A stretch of DNA of 64,000 bases from Arthonia radiata (taxonomy: Eukaryota; Ascomycota; Arthoniomycetes; Arthoniales; Arthoniaceae), in the NCBI GenBank assembly GCA_002989075.1, contig PSQN01000006.1:558001-622000 (forward strand), given 5' to 3'. Under the pieces are notes generated by a model. That model saw only the letters and a program-made list of their open reading frames with translations. It was not told the origin of the DNA and made no database searches. Shown piece after piece: positions 10,698 through 22,303 of the stretch. Position numbers and translations under genes: made by a program. Positions within the stretch are counted from its first letter, which is position 1, and every line of letters begins with the position of its first letter.

Positions 10698-11453
10698 ACG
10701 AGTCGTTTCACGGCAGAGAGTGTGTGTGTATATAATCAAATTGGTACGAGATGCGCAAATGAGTCGCAAACCAAATGCTATTGGACTTTCCGCATCGTGT
10801 GACAGTCGCCGAATACATGTTGTGCACGTGGTGCAATCGAACGCCCTTAGCGTTGCCGTCCGCGCACCACTCGGGGTTCAAGGGCCCATTGTGGCACCTT
10901 CTGCCTTCTGGCTATTCAAAACCCGCACAGAAGCAGTGTGAGATCGCGTAGACGCTCTCGCTAGTACATGTGTGTGATGGCGAGGCCCATCACTTCTCAG
11001 CAGCATCCACCCACATCCGCTTCGTAGGCAACACACGATTCACCTACCTCAGGGCATTCCCGCCAGAATGCAGCTCGCAGTATACACAGGAGGTGTCCTA
11101 CAGCCTCAACATTATCAAATAGTATTCGCGGGGCCCATAATGACGGCAATCGCCTTCCCTCGTGTATGTACATTGAAGTCGTCAGCTCGTTCGTCATCGT
11201 GCCTCATATGTCGTCCATCAGGGTTTCGTGGAAGCTTCGGCGTTTCGTGGCCTCACAGCTTGACCTATTTGCTGCTTTACGTCCTTGCACCTTCGCCTCC
11301 TCGCCCCTTCGTCTCCTCACCCCTTCACCTCCTCGCCCCTTCGCCTCCTCACGTCTCACCTCCTCATATCCTTACCACCTTACCTATTCGAATTTTCACC
11401 TCCTCGAACCTTCATCTCGCCGCCACCTCACCTTCACTAGTCCTTCCCCGTTA
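10698..11453. other. Convergent intergenic region with a 16-base pyrimidine minisatellite
   Basis: TMS1 and the sedolisin gene end toward each other here. No gene is seen. The right half is strongly CT-rich on the + strand and contains a short tandem array, listed separately. Confidence 0.55.
11290..11353. repeat. Four copies of a 16-base pyrimidine-rich repeat
   Basis: Units at 11290-11305, 11306-11321, 11322-11337 and 11338-11353 follow CCTTCGCCTCCTCGCC with one to three changes each. A further decayed copy follows to about 11369. The composition resembles the intronic minisatellite at 5194-5585 but the unit is different. Confidence 0.8.
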
Positions 11454-13692
11454 TTAAGGCAACCCCATATACAAACTCAAAATCGCCGGATAATTCGGCG
11501 TCCCCAACCCCGTGACCGGATCCCACCCTTGGCTGGCAAAGAACCCAGGTGTACCGCACCCGCTATTATTCCCCACAGTGATATCATGGAACACCTCCGG
11601 ATGCGCGTACAGCGTCGGATTGACGAAGCCCACCGTGCCCTTCCCTACCGCCAGGCGCTCCTCGTTCACGCGATTGATGATGCTCGCGAACACCGGCGCG
11701 GAGGCGCTCGTCCCGCCGATTAGCTCGGGGACGGCGTTCACCACTACCACGACGTTGTCACCGACAGCGGAGAAGTCGGGGTAGCCGCGTCCGGCTTTAT
11801 TGTACACGCCACCTTGCGTGACGGATGCTGGGGGATTGTTCATGCCGGAGGTAGAGTAGGATTTGTAGGTTGGTGGGTGGTTGGTGAGGTAGCCATTGAC
11901 TGCGGTGGATTGGTAGGAAGGTTGGGGATAGATGTTGGAGAAGCCGCCGCCGGAGGGAAAGCGGGTGACTGCGACCTAGAACGGTTCAAATCAGTATCAT
12001 GCATTCTGTACAGCGTTCATGCTCGTCCATGGCTGGCTCAGGTGGGCTGCATTCCAGCACCGCCAGCACCTCTGCAACTGCTCTGCCGCGTGAATGAGAC
12101 AGGTCGGGCTGGCTTACCTCTTGATCCTTTGCCGCTTGCCCGCCAGGTGGTAGAAATGTCGCGCCAAGTGACGTCACATACGGGCAAGTGGCAGGAAAAT
12201 CTGGATTGAACACAGAACCATTTCCTAGGCATCCGTCGGCATTTCCGCCGTCAGCACCTCGGGCTGCAACGCCGGAGTCCCCACTTGCAATGACGATGGT
12301 AACACCTTGCATGCCAAGCTTCATGAACTCCGAGCACTGTCGCTGCTGATAATTGGTGGGAAGGTCATCTTCCTGCTCGCCGTAGGAGATGGAGATGACG
12401 TTTGTGGGCTTGTAGACGCCGCACTGGAGTTTGCCCTGATAGCCGGCGGGGTTAGGGTCTGGGTAGACAGGATCGATAGGCGCATTACCTGTCTCGCCAA
12501 AGGCAGAGTAGGTACAGTAGGAGCCGTCGATGGCGTCGAGGAAAGTGTTAAGGAAGCCACCGCCGCCTTCTAAGCCGGTGGCGTAGAAAATGTCATCAGT
12601 CTGGAAGAGGATAGAGTTTTGTGGGTAGATAATTGGGTATGAGATTTGGAAGTCCAGATCGGATTCTCCGCCAGCGACCAAGCTAGGAGCGAAACCACCG
12701 TCGATGCCTTCGAGAACGGGCCTTGTTGTTGGTGGAATGTTCGGGGCAAGGAGGGCGAAGAACTCGATCAAGTCCTCTGCGGCGTAGAAATCGCCTTCTT
12801 CGAAGATGCCGAGCTTGTTGTTGGGATTGGCTTTGGTGGCTTTGGTAATGTTGTACATGGCAGCAATGCATGGTGGTGTAACGTATTGATCGCACTGCGC
12901 GAGAGAACCACTCTTCGGTACCGTGGCTCTGTCGAGCGTGGCGCCGATGATAGGAGGGCTGAACTTTTGCTCGCCGTTCGTTCGGAAGCCGCGCTTAGAT
13001 TTTTTCGCCTCCGAACGCTTTGAAAGATCTTTGGCTCTCCCTCCGGCAAGCAGCTTAAGACCGGGTGTGACATAGTCAATATGCTCCTTTAGGTGAGCTG
13101 GGACGTGGTACTCATCACAACCAACGTTGGTGTTGCCATTGCCAGCGTGCTCGTACACATTGTACTCCGTCTTGAACAGCCGGTTAGCGTCCGCGGCGGG
13201 GACGTCGAACTGGAGCCATTGCTCGTTGGTGGACAGAGAAACCTTGCGCGGGTCGATGCCAGATGATTCAACCCACTCGCGGACTTTATCAATCGCCTCC
13301 CGGGACGGAGCGAAGATGTCGACAATCTCCTCAGGTGTGTAATATTGGCCGAATCTGGGGGAATCATGGCGCGAACTGAGACCGCCGTGAGCATGAAGTA
13401 GATGGCGCGGATGAAGGCTTCACTATCATCCGGCTTGACTGCTGGAGTGCAGCGCCATCAACAGGGATACTCACATTTCGTCCATGAGACTCTCGCCTAA
13501 GCCACTGTCTATGTTACTTTGAACCAAGCCAATACGCATGGGAAGGATAGCTCTAGCATCTACCGTCGACCGCTTAGACCAGTACTTGAGAGGGGTATTG
13601 CGCTTCTCGTGGAGCACGTGGTTGTTCGGCGTAGAGACAGCAGAGACTGTCACGACCGTGATGGCCACCAAAGCAAGAATGTTGCAACGCAT
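11454..13692 (-). CDS. Secreted sedolisin (S53) tripeptidyl-peptidase
   Basis: Predicted 665 residues from exons 13692-13475, 13375-12118 and 11975-11454; introns are 99 and 142 bases. A signal peptide (about 1-18, hydrophobic LALVAITVVTV) is followed by a pro-kumamolisin domain containing ISRHDSPRFGQYYTPEEIVDIF, a basic processing region near 190-205 (RSEAKKSKR), and the mature S53 domain. The Ser-Glu-Asp catalytic set is visible: Glu310 and Asp314 in GGESDLD, oxyanion Asp439 in ASGDSG, and nucleophile Ser582 in GGTSAS. The C-terminal GWDPVTGLGTPNY forms part of the calcium site typical of the family. These acid-active proteases release tripeptides from extracellular protein. The second intron lies just after KDQE and rejoins at VAVTRFPSGGGFSN, the conserved order of the family. 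The region after the stop contains the CT-rich array. Confidence 0.92.
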
Positions 13693-14552
13693 GGTGAATA
13701 GCTGAGGACGAGACCAAGCTGATCCCCATCTTGAACTACAAGGAAGGGCTATTCATACTGAACGGCTGAGGTGGACTCACCTCGGCGCGTCTTGACTGTC
13801 TCGGGTTGTTCACTACCACGCTGCTTCGACTCCGCAGCTGAATAGGAAGCCGTTTACAGACGTTTTCACCAATGATACATACAGATGGCACGCTGTCGTA
13901 GCTAGTCTGGGGAAGCAAAGATAAGCCTTGGGCCATGTGGTCGTCGCTGTCTATCAAAAGCTTGACCTAAAGCTTAACCACAAGACCGTTAGAGATAGTG
14001 GCGAGGTGACGGAGATGCAGCCTGGACGCCGATCTTCTTACCCAAGATGCTCAAGCTCTCTGCGTTTGCTGCAGCGTTCCGACTCGAATAGGAAAAGAGA
14101 CACAGACGACTAAATGTGACCTTGCAGAGCACTGTTCCCAAAGTAGGCATCCCGTTCGTCAGTAGTGAATGAGCCGAGGCTTGGCCATTGAATGCAAGCG
14201 TCCTTTGGAAGCTTCGAGCAACTTCATAGAGCAGATCTCTGAGTGCTTCGCTATCTCAATTGCCCCACGTAACTCGTACGCCACGGTTTATACGCGAAGT
14301 AGCCCGCTCAGTTGTACTAGAAGGTTCTCCACGAGAATGTGTATCTTCATTTTTGTGCAGCGGTCCAGAGGGGTAGACGTTGGCAATCGCAGTGCCAATA
14401 TAGTCTAACGAAGAATCTGCAGTCGATACTGCGACCACATGTAGTCTGAATGAGCCAGCTGCAAGTCATCTCGCCTGGAACGTCTTTCTTATGGGTCACC
14501 CGCTGTCGAGACCGTTAGCGGCATGGTACAAGTTTCGCAAGCAGTTCTGGCT
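13693..14552. other. Intergenic region, sedolisin promoter side
   Basis: This lies upstream of the sedolisin start and downstream of the rhodanese stop. No gene, RNA or repeat is recognised. Confidence 0.45.
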
Positions 14553-15274
14553 TTAATTATTGTGTTGCACTTTTCCACCGTTCTTGTTCCAATCAAGCCA
14601 ACTACCTCTGTACTCGCCCACCTTCTGATAGCCGCTTTGACTCGCCAGCCTGGCGGCAGCGCTGCTCCGGACTCCCGCTTTGCAATAGAAGACGACTTCT
14701 TTGTTCGTCTCTGGCTTCTCGAAGCCAAATCGGTCCTCGAATTCTTCGGGCTGTAGCATGAGTGCGTCCGGCTGCGAGGAGATGGGTATGTTGATTGAAC
14801 TGGGGATGGCACCTGCCTCGAACTCGGCTGGTTCGCGAACGTCTATAGAATGCTTGATCAGTCCCATGCCAGTAAAACAAAGTCTTGTACGGTCCGTGAA
14901 ACCCAAGCGAGTCCGTGCAGCATCAATGACTGTGTGGGGAGAATTGCTGTGGTGAAGGACGTACCGATAAGGACTCGGTCTGGCGACTTGTTTTCTGACA
15001 AATCTTTGACCTGGAAGGCCCACATTGTAAGCGACTGTTGAACGCGAGCTCGCGATTACTTTGTTTGTACCTCATCGAACTGGTAGACTTTCGAATAAGC
15101 CGGAGCAGATGAATGACATCTCAATTGCCGTGGAAGAAAAGCAGACCGCGTGGTTCGAGCTGGGCGCTGCCATAGCTGTGGGCGCGGGCATCTCGGTGCA
15201 GCTGCCCGGATGCTAGAAGTTGTTTTGTGTCTTGCCACAAGGGAAAGCGATCTTGAAGCCGGCCGAAAAGCCAT
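14553..15274 (-). CDS. Mitochondrial rhodanese-domain sulfurtransferase
   Basis: Predicted 179 residues from exons 15274-15071, 15010-14965 and 14842-14553 (introns 60 and 122 bases). The N-terminus, about 60 residues rich in Arg, Ser and Ala with no acidic residue, looks like a mitochondrial presequence. The single rhodanese domain follows: VKDLSENKSPDRVLIDVREP, SINIPIS, and the active-site loop YCKAGVRSS with Cys137. The family transfers sulfur from thiosulfate or persulfides to cyanide or thiols; the nearest yeast proteins would be the small single-domain Rdl1/Rdl2 type. The frame is open to 15286 through a TTG, but the first ATG, at 15274, is chosen. The exon of only 46 bases is supported by exact frame continuity across both junctions. 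Confidence 0.88.
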
Positions 15275-15762
15275 GCTTGCCTTCAAAGATTAGAGACTGC
15301 ATGTTACAGTTGAGATGCGCAAGAGAAGCCAAGCAAACGTCATGGCGTCCGTGCACAGCGAAGGTCAGGACGTCTTCCTTCCGCCACTGTTCACTGGGAT
15401 AATGTCCAGGCTCGTTCGATCATGGACTCTGCGTTGCAATCTGGTGTGAATCATAGAATAGAACAATACATTTGGTGATACGAGGAGAAGGTAAAGAGAG
15501 ATGGGGTGAAGGGCTCTGACTGGGGTGGCCATGTAAGACTTTGAACGTAGACGCAATTCATTCATAATCAAAGGTACTTCGTGGAGTTCGCCCAGCATTT
15601 CTTGGTTCCATGAAGTAGTTGCGACCTTGTTCAAGGATCCTGGTCGTAAACGATCGTCTCCATCACGTTCTGCTTTTTCACGGCTCGATTATATACATGT
15701 ATTAATGCTGCTCATTGACAGCAGCTCCAGTCTATTTGCGACATGGGTATAGAACTCCGGAT
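15275..15762. other. Intergenic region between rhodanese gene and ERG5
   Basis: 488 bases holding the rhodanese promoter and ERG5 3' end. Nothing specific is seen. Confidence 0.4.
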
Positions 15763-17472
15763 TCATGAAGGGCGTTTTTGGAATGTCAAAAGAAGATCGT
15801 CTTCAGGGAAAATGGTGGCGAAGATCTTCACCTTCTCGCTCACTTCTGTCGGGTAGTGCTTCCAATCGAGCTCCAAGCTCGCCTTGCCAATCAGCGCCAT
15901 GAGATTCAAGGTGGCGTAATGCTGCCCGATGCAGTAATGAGGTCCCGTGCCGAAGACAAGCCAATTCTTCGTTTGCTGCTCTGCGGTTCCGGTGATCCAC
16001 CGGTCAGGATCAAATTGGTCAGGCTGCGGGTATGCTTCAGGATCGTGCAGTGCTGGATAGGTGGTTGGTACTACCATGGAGCCCTTCGGGATTGTATAGC
16101 TATCTGTGATGGGGTAGGACTTCTTCACAACGTAGGGGACCATCAGTACCGGTGGCCTGAATCTCAGGGTCTCCTTGACGACGGCCCGCGTGAACTTCAT
16201 GCTTTCGAGCATACTGATCGTGAGCGGTTCGTTAATGTTTCCATTGCGGACTTGAAGGTTCTCTTCGCGTACCCTGTCAAGCAAATCGGGCCTGTCAGCC
16301 ATGAATTGGAACAGCCACGTGCACGCACTGCTCGTAGCGTCTTGACTAGCGAACAGGAACGTGAAAAGGGTCATGGCAATCTCGTGTTCGGTGAACTCGC
16401 GCACAAGCGTGTCCGGCTTCTCTGCCTCAAGCTGTTCTTTTGGGATGCCTCGATCAAGTTTCGCGCGGTAAGCATTGCTGTCGAGCATGCTCTTGACCCA
16501 CCCATCAAGAATGCACACGACAGAGCCGCCAGCAGCCATGCGCACCTTGGACTTGGCTGCACACTTCGCAAACTCATCCAGTACCATGTCGGCTGCCTTT
16601 TTGCCATACCATGGCCTCGTGAAGGGCAGGATGAAAGGGAAGTTGACCAGCTCGAGTGCAGCGGTGATCTTGTAGTACTCGTCTGCAATCTTCTTCATTG
16701 ATTCGTCCGGCATATAGTATCCCACGAACGTTCTGCAGCTGACGGCGCACATGAGCTCGCGAAAGTGAGGCATGAACGGCGTCGGTTTGCCAGCGTGCTC
16801 CTTCTGCGAGATGTCGACGAACATCTGGAGGTATTTATCGTACACCTCGACCTGGCGGGGGAGGTAGATCATCAGAGCTTGACGAGTGAAGAGGCCGTTG
16901 AGACCCTTGCGGTACTCCACGTGCGCCTTGCCGTCCAGAAATACCCAATTGTTGGGACGAAGCAACTTGTGTGCGATGTCGACGACGCATGGTTTTACGT
17001 AGGTGGGCGAGTTGAACACTTTGCGCGCCATGTCGCGAGTAGATGCAATGACCACAAACCTGGCAGTCGTCAGGTCATAGCAAATGAGTGCAGGTCGGGA
17101 TGACAAACTTGTGAAACACAGAGACACAGCTGAGGGCGCCACTCATCCACTTGGCGTGGTAAGATTCGAATTTGGGAAAGACGGACTCGAGGAAGGGACC
17201 CATAAAGGGCAGCTTCAAGGTGCTACCGACGAGCGGGCCTTTATTGATGATGTACTTGACTTGGCGAGCTGTCAATTGTAATTTTCGATATGCGGAGCGC
17301 GATGCGTACCTTGGTCATAGACAACAGCGGCGAGGAGTAGCGAGAGGAGGACCGTCCATGCACTCAACCCCTCGGTAGCTTGAGCGACGACGCCCACGGG
17401 ATTTGTCCCGACGGTGGCTGCGCCGTGATGAACATTGCCAAGTGGCAGATCCAAAGAGGTATTGGTATTCAT
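15763..17472 (-). CDS. ERG5: Sterol C-22 desaturase, cytochrome P450 CYP61
   Basis: Predicted 536 residues from exons 17472-17310, 17259-17109 and 17059-15763; introns are 50 and 49 bases. It introduces the C22-C23 double bond late in ergosterol synthesis at the ER. A hydrophobic anchor (about 36-52) precedes VKYIINKGPLVGSTLKLPFMGPF and [27 protein letters not shown], which are strongly CYP61-like. P450 hallmarks are the I-helix variant FASQDATSSACTW, the ExxR helix KETLRFRPP, and the heme loop FGTGPHYCIG with Cys481 as the iron ligand. Length and intron-split N-terminus agree with fungal Erg5. Although it lies near an oxidoreductase and transporters, this is a housekeeping sterol gene, so no metabolite cluster is implied. 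Confidence 0.95.
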
Positions 17473-19486
17473 ACTGGCGGTATAGGGAATATGTTAGGGG
17501 CGTAGAAGAGTGAAGTCGTAGATTGGAGGAGGCCGGTGAGAAGAGAGGAGAAACGTGACTGCCTCAAGACAAAGAAGACAAGTCAGATGAGCGACATAGC
17601 GAGCGTGCACAGCTGAACAAGACAGATCTCCAAGGACTCCGAACGCCCCAGCGACACGCAGCAGAGGCACGACAGTCCAGAGGGAGGCGAAAGGGTTTCG
17701 GATGATTATTGCATGAGGGTGGTGACATTTTTCTCGACTTCGCCCCAATGTCACCAATCACTAGCGGCTGGCCCGTGCGTAGGATCGGTGGCCCGTGCGC
17801 GGATCATTGGCGATCGCTCCTCATTCGTCGACGGCAACGTAATCTGTCCGTCCGTCTCATCTTCCCTCTGCCACGCCCTCGTGCTCGCACTCGTGGGTGC
17901 CTGTGTGTGCCTGTGTGTGCCTCGTAAACAACGGCACTCTCATAACACTATCGACTTGAACAGGGTGTGCACGGCTTAGGCATGACCAGCATTCACCAAC
18001 ACCGTGCCGTAGGATTCTGCCTTGGGTAGTGGGCTTACCTGATGCAACTGTATGCGGAGGAACTTCGCTTGGACCCTTTGCTGTACCTGTTCACCACAAA
18101 GGGACTTACCGCTGGGAAGCCGCTCCAATGGATAGCGTCTTGTGCCGTGTCTGTCCGACAAATCAATCGACTGATAATCATCTTAATAACAGGGTTTTAG
18201 GGGACATCGATCTGTAGCAAATCTGTGCAGAGTCGGCGCAGCCTCACTCTATCGCTAGTATCGAGACGAACTACGGAGTAACGATACCCGCGCGCTATGG
18301 CTGCGATCTTTACAGTGTCAGCGATTGTAATCCGTATCCGCCGAAGACCCTGGCACATACGCCATCCACCCCTTCTGCAATTGTCATCCCAAACGACCGC
18401 ACTCCTGCCCTCCTACCCCCAAGTTTCCCCCTCACCGCTTCCAATTGCACGCACCCTGTCTGCCTTTGGTCATCATGCCTACTCAGTATTCGCTTCGAAC
18501 GATTACCATCCTTCATCGAGACGCTGGAGCATTCGTCGTATCACGTGTACCATCCATAGTGTGGGAGACGTACTTGAATTCAATTATGCCAGCTCTGTGA
18601 CATTGTTTCGACGACTTTGTTAATCCGCACGAGGAATCTTTTCAGTTCAACTGTAAAAGTCGATGTTGACACCGCCCCTTCGGCAAAGTTCGTCTGCCCA
18701 GCCCGCACATTCCGTCGAGTATTCGTAGCAATGTGTTTGGAACCTGCCGAGTTGCGAGCACGGTACGAATTATTATGGCCGAGATCGTGACACATGATTC
18801 TCTGATGATGCGCTCAAACAGCAGCACAGATGGCTGTTATATGAGTTGTGACCGATGCGGTGGATTGGACCTAAATGTACAACCAAGGTGTGCCTTGGGG
18901 CTTTCCAATCCATCGCTTGTGCTGTTCTTCCCGCCATCACTGTGGGGATGGAAGTTTTGAAGATAGGGACAGCTGAGATCACTCCCGAAGGCGATGCCGC
19001 ACAAGCATGTTCATGTCAACACTCCCCAAGATTTGAGCATTCGATTTCATCATCGCCCGTAACATCAAAAGAACCAAAAGGGTATCAGCTTTAAGGACGG
19101 TGGTGAATGATCATCGCGTACCAGGCTTTGGACATGCTGACCCTGAGGCCAGCAAGCAAAAGCAATCGCACATCAAGGCAAGGCGTGGACCCCATCCACA
19201 GATGATGCCGCGCGAGTACACCTTGCCAACGCTCGCCAGGACGTGTACCAGATATATCATTGTTATCATCCGTGGGTGATAGTCCAGAACAGCAGCGTGC
19301 GTCCTATCGCGGTCCTTGACCCAGCCGAAGTTTACATTTTGCCGTCTCACGAAGTCATTGAAAGTGACAACGGTAGTGGAATGCGGAGTGAATTGATAGT
19401 GAGATGGCGTGTAGGCCTAGGCTGAGGGAAAGAGACGATGGGGGAGGGAGGGGCATACCTTGATGCTGATCTTGACGCATGCCCAC
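17473..19486. other. Long intergenic region upstream of ERG5, no gene seen
   Basis: About 2 kb without a supportable coding gene; frames are short and interrupted. A short TGTGTGCC tandem (three copies) lies near 17898-17923, and GGCCCGTGCG-like decamers occur twice near 17769-17800, within the likely ERG5 promoter. Whether they bind a regulator cannot be told from sequence alone. Confidence 0.4.
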
Positions 19487-19759
19487 CTAGACAGCATCAT
19501 CACCGAGGGCATTGTAGTGGTAGACTTGGCCGTCGAGCTCCTAGCTGGGCGTCAGCGAGATGGATACAGAGAGATGAGACGATTCAGTGATGGAGGTCGA
19601 TGAAAGTAAGAGGTGATGGCAACGGAAACTTACGAACGAGTCAGTCTGACGCTGCCTCCTCTCACGCTTGAGGATGGCACTGCCGAGGAGGACGCCGCCA
19701 ACGCTGCTGGCGAGCCATACGGCGAATGCGATAGCGAGGGCGGGTATGTCAAAAGCCAT
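19487..19759 (-). CDS. Small single-pass membrane protein, 59 residues
   Basis: Two exons, 19759-19634 (42 codons) and 19540-19487 (17 codons plus TAG), are joined across a 93-base intron with GTAAGT donor and CCCAGCTAG acceptor. The protein starts MAFDIPALAIAFAVW, has one hydrophobic helix (about 4-30) with small residues GGVLLGSA, then a basic stretch KRERRQRQ, then a polar acidic end ELDGQVYHYNALGDDAV. This pattern fits a small tail-facing-cytosol or mitochondrial inner-membrane protein. I do not recognise the family. Support is the well-formed intron, the clean split of TM and soluble exons, and codon-level plausibility; without expression data it remains a prediction. Confidence 0.6.
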
Positions 19760-22303
19760 GATGAGAACCGAAGATGGTGAAGTCGGGTTGTCAATGAAGT
19801 GAGCTTGAGAAAAGGACGAGCCGCGGGGGGAAACAACAAGAAAGAGAAACAAAAACGTCGTGAGGTGCCAAGAGAAAGTACCTGGCAGGTGATTTATGAT
19901 AGTGAAGGCGCGTGTTACGCTGATGAGACACGACGCGTCCTACCACGAGCTCCAGAAATCGACTGCCAAGATCACAACACTCGCCCAAGCTTGCGTCAGC
20001 AGCGTACATCTTTTGTTCGTCTGATGTCTGGTCAAAGAAGGCTGAAGGTCTGTCTTGATGGCGTCGAGTACCTACAGAGGCCACCGTCCCTTCTCAGTCA
20101 GTAGGAGTCACCGTACAAAGCATGCAGCAAGCTCCAGACAGCGTAGGAAAGTGGGTGAACTTGCTCTACAAGCACTCAGTGATCTCATAACCTACACGCC
20201 GTCTCAACCCACCTCTCAAACTAGCCTCAGTATCCCTTACGCTTCAGTACAATCCCTTGATTGCCTTCTCAGGATAGATATAGACAGTTTCTCAAGCACA
20301 GCTCAAGCAGACAGCAGCATCGTAGGTTTTTCAACCCCCTTATCAGCGTCCTGCGCCGCAAACCCTCGAAGTTTATTCATTTGAGCCAATCTCCTCGAAC
20401 CCTCGAACCCTCACGTGGGCCCATACCTGACAACAGCGCTCGACGTCTCTTGGAGTAGGCATGCCTTGTCCTAATCCACTCCATGGCTGAAGCCACTACA
20501 AATTCCGGCCAATCTCAGCTACTTGCGACGTGCTGAAGTCGAAGGGTTTTCCTCAACAGCGCGCACACAGTCTAGCATTGCTTCCGCGGCGCTGGAAGTA
20601 TACGAACGCCAACTACGCGCTGCAAGTTCCGATATGAGAATAAGCTGCAACCTCTTGCGAAGATACTGATATTCTGCATGGCACTCGTTTCCCTCTCCGA
20701 TACTACAGAGAAGATTCTTCATCACGACCACGGCTACTGTCCTCGAAGTCGACCCGCGGCCTCACCATCCGTTCGCGCTTAATCACCAATGCAATGTCGA
20801 CAACGCCAGCGACTCACCTTACTTTCACTATGAGAATCTCGAGATACACCGTCTTGCTAGACGCTGAAGAAACGTGACCCGGACCCGTCAGCGAAATCCA
20901 AACAGTCACATCGTCTTCAATTCGTCGGCAATCTCAAGCGCCAATTCCGTCTCCTTTCACTCTCCCATCAATGCCTAAGAAGCGGTATCGCCCCTTAGTG
21001 ATCTAGAAAGACGGCCTAAGCTACCGCAGACCTACAGAAGAGACAAAAAACATTACAGACCACTATGTATATCTAAAAGTGTTCTCGAGTATTGAGCCTC
21101 GTGAATAGTACGAGCTGTCGCGTTGATCGATAACGAGCCACGGTTTTCTCTGCATACGATGATAGCGAGAAGTTGTGCGGTGCCACACCAAAGTGATCTA
21201 GCCTTGTGTGTGTTATGGGGCCGCAGGCACTTACTCGGACACAGGCTGCAAGACAAACCTCAGGCTGCAGACTGGCACGTCTAGCGAGTCAATCTGTCTC
21301 TAAATCTGCAAAAGAACAACTTCATCACGCAATTGCAGGTGAGCAAAGTGCTCGGCCCTTTCGCTTTCTTTCCGAAGTTTGACCCACGAGTTAGGTAATT
21401 AATTCAAGAAAATTAGTCTTCCCTTCTAACACATGATCTAGCAGGTAGTCCCCTACGATTGTTCTTAGCCTTTTGCAAAGACCCGTTCATATACGACAGC
21501 CATAATGGTCATAGAAAAGATCGCGTCCCTTAAGGAATTGGCCTCAACCCATGTTTCTTTGAAAGCTCTCTTTAACGTTTGGGGAGGTCGTATAACATTA
21601 CTTTGACACTCGGAAGAGAGACACCATATACTAGCTTGTTATCGTCAAACACCGGAGACAGAGAAATGCGCGTTTCAAACCGGCTGTTTCTGTACTGTAC
21701 TAGTGTTAGAATAGCGTGTCCTTTGAGCTTGCCTGTGTCTGAATATGGACAGTGTCCCTACTACACATGGTTTATCTTGGGGAGGCGAGGAGCCACACAG
21801 CCGGCTAGAGTTCCCACAGCTCGTAAAGTATTCAGAGCGCAGAGTCAAGAGATAGGTTAAGGAAGCCAGCGCTCGGTCAGTTTTCCATACCCAAGTGGCT
21901 TTAAACAATATATAGAGGCTCACACGGGTTGCAACAAGGCTATCACAGCTCGAAGCTGATCGATATGTTGTGGAGTCGGGAGAATATACGGTCGGACGTG
22001 TAGAACAAGCCGATATCTATCCCGTTGTCCAGAGCTGCTCTCGTGCCTTGCCATGCACAAGTATCGCAGTCACACCATTACAGCAAGCGTTTGGCTTGAG
22101 CCAAGTCTTGCATAATTATAAAAAGACGCCTCATTCAAAGCGGCCATCCCAGCCCCTTTATTGATATATCAAAGTATAGGGTTAGGGTTGAAGGAGACCT
22201 TGGCATCCAAGCTCCGCCGCCATGCTTCATCCTCGCGATGCGCGTACGTCCCCGGCCGTTCTTCCGTGCTCGCTATTCGAGAGACTCTTACAACACAAAG
22301 ACC
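19760..22303. other. Long intergenic region before END3, no gene seen
   Basis: About 2.5 kb. Open frames on both strands are short and lack convincing starts or splice structure. From about 21300 to 22150 composition becomes more AT-rich than the neighbouring genes. A telomere-like TAGGGTTAGGGTTG occurs at 22177-22190, about 115 bases before the END3 start. Confidence 0.4.

Noticed and set aside
4719-17472. Secondary-metabolite gene cluster (oxidoreductase, transporter, P450)
   Set aside because: The P450 is ERG5 of sterol synthesis, the transporter is MCH1-like, no backbone enzyme is present, and housekeeping genes lie in between.
20519-20731. 70-residue minus-strand frame with protein-like composition
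   Set aside because: It begins with GTG, and no upstream exon joins it convincingly. No family is recognised.
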